Shown here piece by piece: positions 7,882 to 15,216 of a stretch of 64,000 nucleotides of DNA. The stretch is taken from the NCBI GenBank assembly GCA_023450615.1, contig JAEXGT010000034.1, positions 1-64,000 on the forward strand, in the 5' to 3' direction. A program made the position numbers and the translations under genes. How positions within the stretch are numbered: the stretch's first letter is position 1; every line of letters begins with the position of its first letter. Under the pieces are notes generated by a model. That model searched no databases. It worked only from the letters and a program-made list of their open reading frames with translations, and was not told the origin of the DNA. The DNA comes from Pseudomonadota bacterium (GTDB taxonomy: Bacteria; Pseudomonadota; Alphaproteobacteria; Rhizobiales; Beijerinckiaceae).

Positions 7882-8298
7882 CTAATGCTGAGAATGCTGG
7901 CATTGCCCATGATCGGCCAGCACTTCGATGATGCGGCATTCGGAGATCTTGCGGTGGTCACAGGCCACCATGGCCTCCAATTCGTCGCGCAGGGCAACGA
8001 GCCGGGCGATCTTGTCCTTCACCTCTTCGAGATGGACCTTGGTGATCTCATGCACCTCGCCGCAGGCCCGGTCCGGCGTAGCTGTGAGGTCCAGGAGTTG
8101 TCGAATCGCGTCCACTTCGAACCCGAGTTCTCGGGCATGCCGGATGAAGTTGAGCCGCCGGACATCGCTGGAGCCGTAGCGCCGCTGCTGCCCCTCCGTC
8201 CGCACCGGCGCGGCCATGAGGCCGATCTGCTCATAATAGCGAATGGTCGGAACCTTCACCTGGGTCTGACGCGATAAATCGCCAATCGTCAGGGACAT
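7882..8298 (-). CDS. MerR-family metal-responsive regulator (ZntR/CadR-like)
   Basis: A 138-aa protein with the MerR winged helix-turn-helix at 3-70 (TIGDLSRQTQVKVPTIRYYE), a coiled-coil dimerisation helix at about 82-112 and metal-ligand candidates Cys79, Cys113, His115, Cys121 and Cys133 with a His-rich end (QHSQH). The Cys79/Cys113/Cys121 spacing is like ZntR and CadR, so Zn, Cd or Pb sensing is likely. It is divergent from the P-type ATPase and shares a 74-bp gap holding a MerR operator. Confidence 0.9.
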   Translation of the reverse strand: MSLTIGDLSRQTQVKVPTIRYYEQIGLMAAPVRTEGQQRRYGSSDVRRLNFIRHARELGFEVDAIRQLLDLTATPDRACGEVHEITKVHLEEVKDKIARLVALRDELEAMVACDHRKISECRIIEVLADHGQCQHSQH

Positions 8299-8310
8299 CG
8301 AAGAAACCTC

Positions 8311-8341
8311 TTGAACCTCTAGCCGCTAGAGGATGTAGGGT
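8311..8341 (+). promoter_or_regulatory. MerR-type promoter/operator of the P1B ATPase
   Basis: -35 TTGAAC (8311-8316) and -10 TAGGGT (8336-8341) are separated by exactly 19 bp. Inside the spacer is a perfect 7-bp inverted repeat, CCTCTAG-CCG-CTAGAGG (8316-8332). The over-long 19-bp spacer with a central dyad is the hallmark of MerR-activated promoters, so the adjacent regulator should untwist it when metal-bound. Confidence 0.9.
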
Positions 8342-8372
8342 CTCCTCGAATCCGTGTGAAGAGGTTTTCGAG

Positions 8373-10664
8373 ATGTTTGAAGCGCGCAACCCGCCAAGCT
8401 CTTCAGAGGTAAAGCCTGAAGCCGAGCTTCCGAAGGAAAGGCGCACCCGCTATCGGGTCTCCGGGATGGATTGCGCATCCTGTGCCGCCAAGATCGACAA
8501 TGCCCTAAGGCGGGTGCCGGGCGTGGCCGAGGTCAACGTCTCTGTTCAGGTGGGCACGGTGACCGTATCCCACGACGAAACGGTCGTCCTCGACACTCTC
8601 GCCAAACAGATCGGGACCCTCGGCTTCAAGGTGACGGGGCAGGAGGCTGCGGAATCTCATGCCTCCACGAAGGCCGAACGTGATCATGGACATGGGCCCG
8701 ATTGCGGCCATGAACATCATCACGACCATTCTCACGATCACCGCGCCGAGGCTTCAGCCGGCCTGCATGGGCATCTGCATGATCATGGTCCGAGCGAGGG
8801 GCCCTGGTGGAAGAGTCGGCGCGGTCTTCTGACCATCGCCTGCGGCCTTGCGCTTGCCACCGCTTACGGCACGGGCCAACTCGTGCCGGAGACCGGGCAT
8901 TGGGCATTCGTGCTCGCCATGGCCGTCGGTCTTGTTCCCATCGCCCGGCGTGCCTTCATTGCGGCGCGGTTCGGGACACCCTTCTCCATCGAGATGCTGA
9001 TGACCATCGCCGCTGTCGGCGCGGTGATCATCGGCGCCACTGAAGAAGCCGCCATGGTGGTCTTCCTGTTTCTCGTCGGCGAGCTTCTGGAGGGCGTCGC
9101 CGCCGGACGCGCCCGCGCCAGCATCCAGGGATTGACGAAGCTGGTTCCAAAAACTGCACTGCTCGAACGAAACGGCAAGATCGAGGAGGTCCAGGCCGAG
9201 ACCTTGGCGGTCGGCTCCGTCATCCTCGTGCGCCCTGGCGACCGCGTGCCCGCCGACGGCGTCATCGTCGACGGAGAGAGCGCCATCGACGAAGCTCCGG
9301 TCACCGGGGAGAGCACGCCAAAGCGCAAAGGGGCCGAGGACACGGTCTTCGCGGGCACCATCAACGGTGAGGGCGCGCTGCGCGTGCGTGTCACGGCAGC
9401 GGCGCAGGACAACACCATCGCGCGGATCGTGCGCCTCGTCGAGGAAGCGCAGGAGAGCAAGGCGCCGACCGAACGCTTCATCGACCGTTTCTCGCGTTAT
9501 TACACGCCTGCCGTTCTCGTCGCCGGTGCTCTCGTGGCCATTTTGCCGCCGCTCGTCCTTGGCGCTTCCTGGGGGGAGTGGGTTTACAAGGGTCTTGCGA
9601 TCCTGCTGATCGGATGCCCCTGCGCGCTTGTCATTTCGACACCCGCCGCCATCGCCGCGGGCCTTTCGGCGGGCGCACGCCGCGGACTGCTGATGAAGGG
9701 CGGTGCGGTGCTGGAGAGCCTCGGCAAGATCACCATCGCAGCCTTCGACAAGACAGGCACGCTGACCGAGGGCAAGCCCAAGGTCACGGATGTGGTCCCG
9801 TTCTCGCGCTCCGGGCCGGAGGTGCTGTCCCTGGCTGCCGCGCTGGAAACGAGATCAAGCCATCCGCTGGCCGTCGCGATCCTGGCGAAGGCCGCCGAGG
9901 CAAAGGTTGAAGTGCCGTCTGCTGCGAATGCGGGTGCCGTCGGCGGCAAGGGCGTGACAGGCAGCGTCGGTGGCGTCGCGCTCTTTCTGGGGTCGCCTAA
10001 GGCCGTCGCGGAGAAGGTGGCCCTGACGCCCGAGCAGACGGCGCGCATCGCCGCGCTCAACGATGAAGGCAAAACCGTCTCGGTGCTGCTTGAAGGCGGC
10101 GAGATCGCGGGGCTGATCGCCATGCGCGACGAGCCGCGTGACGACGCCAAGGCGGGCCTTGAAGCTCTTGAAGCCGCCGGGGTGGATGCGGTGATGGTGA
10201 CCGGCGACAATCGCCGCACGGCACAAGCCGTCGCGGCCGGACTCGGCATCGAAGCGCGCGCCGAGTTGCTGCCGCATGACAAGCAGGCCATCATCCGTGA
10301 ACTGCAGGCCAAGGGTGAGATCGTCGCCAAGATCGGTGACGGCATCAATGATGCTCCCGGCCTCGCAGCCGCCGATATCGGCATCGCCATGGGCGGCGGC
10401 ACGGATGTGGCGCTGGAAACCGCTGATGCCGCGGTGTTGCATGGACGCGTGCTCGATGTCGCGCGCATGGTGCGCCTGTCGCGCGATACCATGGCCAATA
10501 TACGCCAGAACATCACCATCGCGCTCGGCCTCAAGGCCGTGTTCCTGGTCACCACCATCCTCGGCATCACGGGGTTGTGGCCCGCGATTTTGGCCGATAC
10601 CGGCGCGACGGTGCTGGTCACCGCCAACGCCATGCGTCTGCTCGGCGCCGGAGGACGGGTGTGA
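8373..10664 (+). CDS. Zn/Cd/Pb-translocating P-type ATPase (ZntA/CadA-like)
   Basis: A 763-aa P1B-2 pump. It has an HMA domain with GMDCASCAAKID (Cys34, Cys37), then a His-rich linker at about 105-145 with many DH and HH pairs. The membrane motif CPCAL is at 415-419, DKTGT at Asp459, SSHPLA in the N domain and GDGINDAPGLAAAD in the P domain. The family exports Zn2+, Cd2+ or Pb2+ from the cytoplasm at the cost of ATP. Control by the divergent MerR protein is strongly supported by the operator. The His-rich linker probably buffers or senses metal. Confidence 0.95.
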   Translation: MFEARNPPSSSEVKPEAELPKERRTRYRVSGMDCASCAAKIDNALRRVPGVAEVNVSVQVGTVTVSHDETVVLDTLAKQIGTLGFKVTGQEAAESHASTKAERDHGHGPDCGHEHHHDHSHDHRAEASAGLHGHLHDHGPSEGPWWKSRRGLLTIACGLALATAYGTGQLVPETGHWAFVLAMAVGLVPIARRAFIAARFGTPFSIEMLMTIAAVGAVIIGATEEAAMVVFLFLVGELLEGVAAGRARASIQGLTKLVPKTALLERNGKIEEVQAETLAVGSVILVRPGDRVPADGVIVDGESAIDEAPVTGESTPKRKGAEDTVFAGTINGEGALRVRVTAAAQDNTIARIVRLVEEAQESKAPTERFIDRFSRYYTPAVLVAGALVAILPPLVLGASWGEWVYKGLAILLIGCPCALVISTPAAIAAGLSAGARRGLLMKGGAVLESLGKITIAAFDKTGTLTEGKPKVTDVVPFSRSGPEVLSLAAALETRSSHPLAVAILAKAAEAKVEVPSAANAGAVGGKGVTGSVGGVALFLGSPKAVAEKVALTPEQTARIAALNDEGKTVSVLLEGGEIAGLIAMRDEPRDDAKAGLEALEAAGVDAVMVTGDNRRTAQAVAAGLGIEARAELLPHDKQAIIRELQAKGEIVAKIGDGINDAPGLAAADIGIAMGGGTDVALETADAAVLHGRVLDVARMVRLSRDTMANIRQNITIALGLKAVFLVTTILGITGLWPAILADTGATVLVTANAMRLLGAGGRV

Positions 10665-10740
10665 TGAATGCAGCAAGGCGAATTCGCCGCCTGTAGCCTA
10701 AACCTGGAGGGGCCAGGCCTTCTCGATCTCAGGACGCCTG

Positions 10741-10774
10741 ATCAGGCTTCCCGCATTCGTGAAGGAAGCCTGAT
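10741..10774. terminator. Perfect hairpin between convergent ATPase and rpsU
   Basis: Perfect 11-bp arms ATCAGGCTTCC and GGAAGCCTGAT (10741-10751 and 10764-10774) flank a 12-base loop. There is no T tract on either side, so termination is inferred from its position between convergent genes. Confidence 0.5.
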
Positions 10775-10783
10775 GGGAAGCAC

Positions 10784-11077
10784 TTATCTTGCCGCCGGGG
10801 TGGATGCTGAGCCGGGACGGGCGCCTCGACCGGGGCCGCCACGCGCATCGCGGGCAGGGCGCTTGGGCGCTGCGATCAGGCCATCACGAATGCCCTGCTT
10901 GCGTGCGAGCTTGCGCGCGCGGCGAATGGCTTCCGCCTTTTCGCGGGTCTTTCGCTCTGAGGGCTTTTCGTAGGCTTTGCGCGCCTTCATTTCGCGGAAG
11001 ATACCCTCACGCTGCATCTTCTTCTTGAGCGCTCTAAGAGCCTGGTCGACGTTGTTGTCTCTGACGAAAACCTGCAA
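10784..11077 (-). CDS. rpsU: 30S ribosomal protein S21
   Basis: A 97-aa protein. The bS21 core occupies residues 1-60 (MQVFVRDNNVDQALRALKKKMQREG), followed by a basic, Pro/Gly/Ala-rich extension of about 35 residues, long for bacteria but common in alphaproteobacteria. It starts with TTG at 11077, with AGGA upstream. It is the last gene of a probable csp-orf66-orf64-rpsU operon. S21 joins the small ribosomal subunit and aids initiation; pairing with a cold-shock protein is usual in this order. Confidence 0.93.
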   Translation of the reverse strand: MQVFVRDNNVDQALRALKKKMQREGIFREMKARKAYEKPSERKTREKAEAIRRARKLARKQGIRDGLIAAPKRPARDARGGPGRGARPGSASTPAAR

Positions 11078-11155
11078 AGGATATCCTATCTCTCTAAGGG
11101 TTGCATTGTGCTCGCCGCTGCGTTCCGCGGCGGCAGGTGGACAGGAGAGCAGCGC

Positions 11156-11350
11156 TTATGCGCTCCGGATTTCGCTCTCTCGTACGGCTCTTTCGAATGC
11201 GCCTGATTTGACGCGATATGAATGCTCTCCAGTCTGATCGGCGGGCATCAGACGAATAACCTCATAGACGTTCGCAGAGCTGATCCGCGCATCGGAAAAG
11301 CCCGGCTGCTTTAATCGGACCATTTGCTTGATTTTGAACTTGTGGGACAT
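11156..11350 (-). CDS. Hypothetical protein, 64 aa
   Basis: A small basic protein: FKIKQMVRLKQPGF, then VYEVIRLMP and a YRVKSGAFERAVRESEI tail. The pattern suggests a small SH3-like beta barrel of the kind found in proteins that bind RNA or partner proteins, but I recognise no named family. It lies 78 bp before rpsU and 76 bp after orf66, in the same direction, and is likely in the cold-shock operon. Confidence 0.7.
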   Translation of the reverse strand: MSHKFKIKQMVRLKQPGFSDARISSANVYEVIRLMPADQTGEHSYRVKSGAFERAVRESEIRSA

Positions 11351-11426
11351 GGGGAGCTTTCTTGAATGGTGAATGACCGAAGTGGCTTGTCCAGATCGCT
11401 GATCTGGCCTGCGGCTCGCTGCGGTC

Positions 11427-11627
11427 TTATCGGACCCGCTTGATGCTGGTGATAGTGCCTTCGGGAAGAGAGCCCTTTTCCTGCTTGGCGCGCGCGATCA
11501 GGCCGACAGCGCGGTTGTCGTTCGCCTTCGCCAGGTCGTCGATCCACAGATAGGCTGTTCGATCATCATCATAGTTGACGGCGAAGATGACAGATTTGGC
11601 AGGCGTGCTTTTCCGGAACATGTTCAT
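11427..11627 (-). CDS. Hypothetical protein, 66 aa
   Basis: A small protein starting MNMFRKSTPA, with a central FAVNYDDDRTAYLWIDDLAKAND and a basic end, EGTITSIKRVR. The ATG at 11627 is preferred because GGAG lies ten bases upstream; the second Met, two codons on, is a poorer fit. It sits between the cold-shock gene and the 64-aa gene. No function is assigned. Confidence 0.65.
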   Translation of the reverse strand: MNMFRKSTPAKSVIFAVNYDDDRTAYLWIDDLAKANDNRAVGLIARAKQEKGSLPEGTITSIKRVR

Positions 11628-11718
11628 ACGATTTTCACTCCATTGATTGCCAGTTGAGCGGACATCAGGAGAAGACGCTCCATTGAAAAGGGCGCTTCGC
11701 CGTTGTGCGATGGTTCGT

Positions 11719-11928
11719 TCAGGGCGTCTCGACATTCTGAACGGCGATCGTGCCGGACCGTCGATCCAAGAAAGTCTCGAATGAAACCTCCTGTCCTTCG
11801 ACGAGTTCGCGCAGTCCTGCGCGCTCAACGGCGATGGCGTTGACGAATACGATCTGGCCTCCGTCATCAGGCGTGATGAAGCCGAAGCCTTCCGTCGCAT
11901 CGTAAGACGTCACTTTCCCTGTCATCAT
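11719..11928 (-). CDS. Cold-shock-domain protein (CspA family)
   Basis: A 69-aa single cold-shock domain. RNP1 is EGFGFITP at 13-20 and RNP2 is IVFVNAIAV at about 25-33, where Asn replaces the usual His of VFVH; ERAGL and GQEVSFE follow. It is more divergent than classical CspA but should bind single-stranded RNA or DNA as a chaperone. A strong AT-rich promoter lies about 150 bp upstream, leaving a long 5' leader. It heads the cluster ending in rpsU. Confidence 0.88.
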   Translation of the reverse strand: MMTGKVTSYDATEGFGFITPDDGGQIVFVNAIAVERAGLRELVEGQEVSFETFLDRRSGTIAVQNVETP

Positions 11929-12077
11929 CCCAAAACCCTTTCAGCAATTGGAGGCGCATAAACGCGTTTCCTCGCAACGAAGCGAAGCTGCGTTGTTCTC
12001 GATGTTCGGAGAGAGAGGAGCGCGCGCCTGCATAGGGGGGCGAAACGGACCATATGTCCGGCCAACGTCGATAATTA

Positions 12078-12106
12078 TATATAAGTTAATTGTGCGTCTT
12101 TTTCAA
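12078..12106 (-). promoter_or_regulatory. Strong sigma-70-like promoter of the cold-shock operon
   Basis: Read on the minus strand, -35 TTGAAA (12106-12101), a 17-bp spacer and -10 TATATA (12083-12078) lie in an AT-rich island. TATAAT also overlaps, at 12079-12074. Transcription would leave a leader of roughly 140 nt before the csp start. Long leaders act as cold-responsive elements in cspA mRNAs, so similar control is plausible. Confidence 0.6.
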
Positions 12107-12286
12107 GGTGCAGGTCGAATAAGCGCGATATGCGGCTTCCGGCCTCCCTCGCCATGCCAGTCATTTTGGTGAAGTGGATCAGGTATTGGCACAGATGACG
12201 GGCCGCGAAAACTTTATTCGCGATCGGGCGGCATGAAGCGTATATGTTGAGAAGCGGCCGATGACGATCTCCAGTAGGAGATTTTC
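12107..12286. other. Intergenic stretch without a recognised gene
   Basis: Between the csp promoter and the small secreted-protein candidate I see no convincing reading frame or structured repeat. A TAGGAG at 12275-12280 could be a ribosome site for the next feature. Confidence 0.4.
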
Positions 12287-12502
12287 ATTGAGGATCTTTG
12301 TTGCGCCCTTGCATTTGGCCTGATGGCTCTTCCGCAAGCCGGGCATGCGCAGGAAAAAGGCCACGGCGAACCCTGGCGCTTCGAGATAGGTAAATATTTT
12401 ATCCGAAAACCAGGCGATCCTGTCGATATTTCGCTGATAAAAGCCGACGGCGGCAAAGAATATTCAATGAAATTGACGAACTTATTCGTCGCTGCTCCTT
12501 AG
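12287..12502 (+). CDS. Possible small secreted protein, start disputed or frameshifted
   Basis: An open frame from the in-frame TAG at 12275 to the stop at 12500-12502 encodes a hydrophobic stretch CCALAFGLMALPQAGHAQ, like a signal peptide with AHA-type cleavage. About 48 mature residues follow (WRFEIGKYFIRKPGDPVDIS and ISLIKADGGKEYSMKL). The only internal ATG (12323) would cut the signal peptide. The in-frame upstream candidate at 12287 is a rare ATT. A better-placed TTG at 12288, seven bases after AGGAG, is in another frame and reads MRIFVAP before a stop. This suggests either a rare start or a one-base frameshift in the signal peptide. Confidence 0.3.
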   Translation: MEDLCCALAFGLMALPQAGHAQEKGHGEPWRFEIGKYFIRKPGDPVDISLIKADGGKEYSMKLTNLFVAAP

Positions 12503-12759
12503 TGTATTTGCATTAAATTGCTTCGATCAGCTGGAATGTTCTTGCAAATGGCGCTGTGATCGTGCATATTCGATTTGTTCAATCCGACATGTTCGGCTGC
12601 TCTCCTTAGCTCCAGATCGAGCGCCGAGCCTGCTTCCCGTTCCCATCGATTGTTATTCACGCTCGCTTCGGCGGGCTCCGATGGCCATTGCATTTTCTGC
12701 AATGGGCCAAAGCCACAAATGTTGCCTGCGCCGTAACCAGCGCGGCTGAAGGAAATTTT
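12503..12759. other. Intergenic stretch, nothing recognised
   Basis: No coding frame with a credible start, no strong hairpin and no repeat was recognised here. Confidence 0.35.
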
Positions 12760-12906
12760 ATGTCGACCTCCAATCAGACTCATATCTCGAAAAAGAAGAT
12801 CGAGCCCGCAAAGACCATCCCGCAGGCGAAGGCTGCCCCCAAGCCGCAGCCGACCGGACTGTCGCGGGAAGAACTCCGCCAGATCGTTCTCGAAATGATC
12901 GGCTGA
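12760..12906 (+). CDS. Hypothetical small protein, 48 aa
   Basis: A Lys/Pro/Ala-rich N-terminal half (THISKKKIEPAKTIPQAKAA) is followed by a compact helix LSREELRQIVLEMIG at the C terminus. The ATG at 12760 is preceded by GAAGGAA at six bases. I recall short proteins with a similar SREELRQIV end in rhizobia, but no function is known. It stands alone, convergent with the monooxygenase gene. Confidence 0.5.
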   Translation: MSTSNQTHISKKKIEPAKTIPQAKAAPKPQPTGLSREELRQIVLEMIG

Positions 12907-12975
12907 TTACCCGGATCCGGCACCGTCAATGTGACCGGCACGCCGCACGACGGCGGATGAGGGCCGCTTCGGCCG

Positions 12976-13992
12976 TCACCGCCATCCCAGAGCCGGAGCG
13001 ACATGCTTCAGGATAGCTTCGATGACATGGGTGTTGTATTCGACGCCGAGCTGGTTTGGCACGGTCAAAAGCAGCGTATCGGCCTCAGCAATCGCTTCAT
13101 CGGCCCTGAGTTCCTCTATCAGCTTCTCCGGCTCGGCGGCATAGGAGCGCCCGAAGATCGCGCGCATATTGTCGATGATGCCGATCTGGTCACCGTCCTT
13201 GCCATGCCCGAAATACGCGCGGTCGCGATCGTTCACGAGAGCGAAGATCGAACGTGAGACCGAGACGCGCGGCTCGCGGGCGTGCCCCGCTTCTTTCCAG
13301 GCTTCCCTGTAGCGACGGATCTGCTTGGCCTGCTGGACGTGGAAGGGTTCGCCCGTCTCGTCCTCCTTCAGGGTCGAGCTCTGAAGGTTCATGCCTTGCT
13401 GCGCGGCCCATATGGCGGTCGCGTTGGAGGCCGATCCCCACCAGATGCGCTCGCGCAGGCCTTCGGAATGTGGCTCGATGCGCAGCAGGCCCGGCGGGTT
13501 CGGAAACATCGGGCGCGGATTGGGCTGTGCGAAGCCTTCGCCCTTGAGAACATCGAGAAGCACTTCCGTATGGCGCCGGGCCATGTCGGCGTCGCTTTGC
13601 CCGGCCTCGGGCTCATAGCCGAAATAGCGCCAGCCATCGATGACCTGCTCGGGCGAGCCGCGGCTGATGCCGAGCTGAAGACGCCCGCCGCTGATCAGAT
13701 CGGCGGCGCCCGCATCCTCTGCCATGTAGAGCGGATTCTCGTAGCGCATGTCGATCACGGCGGTGCCGATCTCGATGCGGCCCGTCTTTGCGCCGATGGC
13801 CGCCAGCAGGGGGAAGGGCGAGGCGAGCTGGCGCGCGAAATGATGGACCCGGAAATAGGCCCCGTCCGCACCAAGCTCTTCGGCAGCCACGGCAAGGTCG
13901 ATGGATTGCAGGAGCGTATCGCGGGCCGAACGTGTCTGCGACTGCGATGAGGGCGACCAGTGCCCGAACGAGAGAAAGCCGATCTTTTTCAT
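12976..13992 (-). CDS. LLM-class flavin-dependent oxidoreductase (luciferase-like)
   Basis: A 338-aa TIM-barrel flavoenzyme. The N terminus is KKIGFLSFGHW, then ELGADGAYFRVHHFARQLASPFPLLAAIGAKT, IEIGTAVIDMRYENPLYMAEDAGAAD, and GRLQLGISRGSPEQ, the usual phosphate-binding region of bacterial luciferase-like monooxygenases. It likely uses FMNH2 or F420; the substrate is unknown. It is separate from the downstream transporter operon, with a 171-bp gap holding two hairpins. Confidence 0.88.
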   Translation of the reverse strand: MKKIGFLSFGHWSPSSQSQTRSARDTLLQSIDLAVAAEELGADGAYFRVHHFARQLASPFPLLAAIGAKTGRIEIGTAVIDMRYENPLYMAEDAGAADLISGGRLQLGISRGSPEQVIDGWRYFGYEPEAGQSDADMARRHTEVLLDVLKGEGFAQPNPRPMFPNPPGLLRIEPHSEGLRERIWWGSASNATAIWAAQQGMNLQSSTLKEDETGEPFHVQQAKQIRRYREAWKEAGHAREPRVSVSRSIFALVNDRDRAYFGHGKDGDQIGIIDNMRAIFGRSYAAEPEKLIEELRADEAIAEADTLLLTVPNQLGVEYNTHVIEAILKHVAPALGWR

Positions 13993-14058
13993 GAGGCGAT
14001 CCTATCCAAATGCCGTCGCTCGATTCGCCACGATAGCATGCAGATCGGTTGACCGCTC

Positions 14059-14082
14059 CAAGGCTTCCCCGTGGAAGCCTTG
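14059..14082. repeat. Perfect 10-bp hairpin
   Basis: CAAGGCTTCC and GGAAGCCTTG surround a CCGT loop. There is no T tract. With the next hairpin it fills the gap between the binding-protein gene and the monooxygenase gene. Confidence 0.5.
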
Positions 14083-14123
14083 TGGCAGATTCTTCCGGTT
14101 GAAGGGATCATGCCGGACATGAT

Positions 14124-14150
14124 GAAGGCGGACGCATCGCGTCCGCCTTC
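14124..14150 (-). terminator. Hairpin terminator after the binding-protein operon
   Basis: Perfect 12-bp arms (14124-14135 and 14139-14150) with an ATC loop lie 13 bp past the stop of the binding-protein gene. There is no clear U run, but the position and stability suggest termination or 3'-end protection. Confidence 0.6.
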
Positions 14151-14163
14151 GAGTGTGAGGAGC

Positions 14164-15216
14164 TTAGCGCTCGATCGTCTTGTTCCAGCGGCTGTTCCAT
14201 TCCGGCCGCTTCTCGTTGATCGCATCCCAATCGAGGTTGACGGCGGTCTTCATGTACTCGTGGAACTTCTTGAGCTTGGCCTCAGCTTCCGGCGTGGGGG
14301 CCTTGGCCTTCACGTTCGACGGCATGATGTTGCCGTATTGAAGCGCCTTGCTCTGTGCTTCCGGCGACAGGAGATAGGCCGCAAGCTTCTGAGACAGTTC
14401 CGGCTCGCTGTTGTTGGCGATGACGCACTCGGTGACCATCAGCACGACGGAGCCTTCCTTGGGCTGGGCATATTCCACCGGAATGCCCTTCTCCTGATGT
14501 GCCGCCACGGCGGTGGGGGTCAGCGGGAAGATCGCCGCTTCGCCGGTCTGGACCATCTCGGAGATCTTAGCCGAGCTGGGGATGTATTCGAGCACGTTCT
14601 GGCCGATGGTGTCCTTGAACTTCGCGAAACCCGGCTCGACATTCTTCTCGTCGCCGCCCTGGATCCGGTTGAACATCAGGAACGCATGCAGGCCGAAGGA
14701 GGAAGCGGCGGCGGACTGGAAGACGACCTTGCCCTTGTACTTCGGATCGGCAAGATCCATCCAGGAGGTCGGGGCGGACCAGCCCTTCTCGTCGAACATC
14801 TTCTTGTTGTAGGCCAGACCCGTCATGCCGAGGTCGATGCCGACGGCCATGTCGTCCTTCAGGCGGGTTCCGGGAGCAAGGTCGGCCAGAGCCGGCGTAT
14901 CCTTGACCTTCTCGCAGAGACCGGCGCTGATGGCGCGCACCATGACGCCGTCATCGAGGAACATGACGTGCATCTGAGGATTGCCCTTGGCCGCCGTGGC
15001 CTTGGCGAGAATGTCCGACGATGTGCCGGGCACGACGACGACCTTCACGTTGTTGGCCTTCTCGAAATCGGGGAAGACATGCTGCGTATAGGTCCGCTCG
15101 AAGTTTCCGCCGTTCATGCCGACATAGAGCGTCTTCGTCTGAGCCTGGGCCGCGCCGGATGCGGCGATGGATAGCGCAGCGAAGGCTGCGGTCTGCAGAA
15201 GCCTGGTCTTGATCAT
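14164..15216 (-). CDS. ABC transporter periplasmic binding protein (PotD/spermidine-putrescine type)
   Basis: A 350-aa protein with a Sec signal peptide (LLQTAAFAALSIAASGAAQAQ) and a class-D fold (TLYVGMNGGNFERTYTQHVFPDFEKAN, GIDLGMTGLAYNKKMF, FPLTPTAVAAHQEKGIPVEY). It is the last gene of a minus-strand operon. Its ATG overlaps the stop of the FAD oxidoreductase (ATGA). Together with the PotABC-like genes upstream it completes an importer. The ligand is unknown; the co-transcribed dehydrogenase suggests an amine, imino acid or opine rather than spermidine. Confidence 0.88.
   Translation of the reverse strand: MIKTRLLQTAAFAALSIAASGAAQAQTKTLYVGMNGGNFERTYTQHVFPDFEKANNVKVVVVPGTSSDILAKATAAKGNPQMHVMFLDDGVMVRAISAGLCEKVKDTPALADLAPGTRLKDDMAVGIDLGMTGLAYNKKMFDEKGWSAPTSWMDLADPKYKGKVVFQSAAASSFGLHAFLMFNRIQGGDEKNVEPGFAKFKDTIGQNVLEYIPSSAKISEMVQTGEAAIFPLTPTAVAAHQEKGIPVEYAQPKEGSVVLMVTECVIANNSEPELSQKLAAYLLSPEAQSKALQYGNIMPSNVKAKAPTPEAEAKLKKFHEYMKTAVNLDWDAINEKRPEWNSRWNKTIER

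Noticed and set aside
10741..14082. The hairpins at 10741 and 14059 as copies of one repeat family
   Set aside because: They share only AGGCTTCC/GGAAGCCT arms of eight bases; loops and flanks differ, so chance or a common terminator shape explains them.
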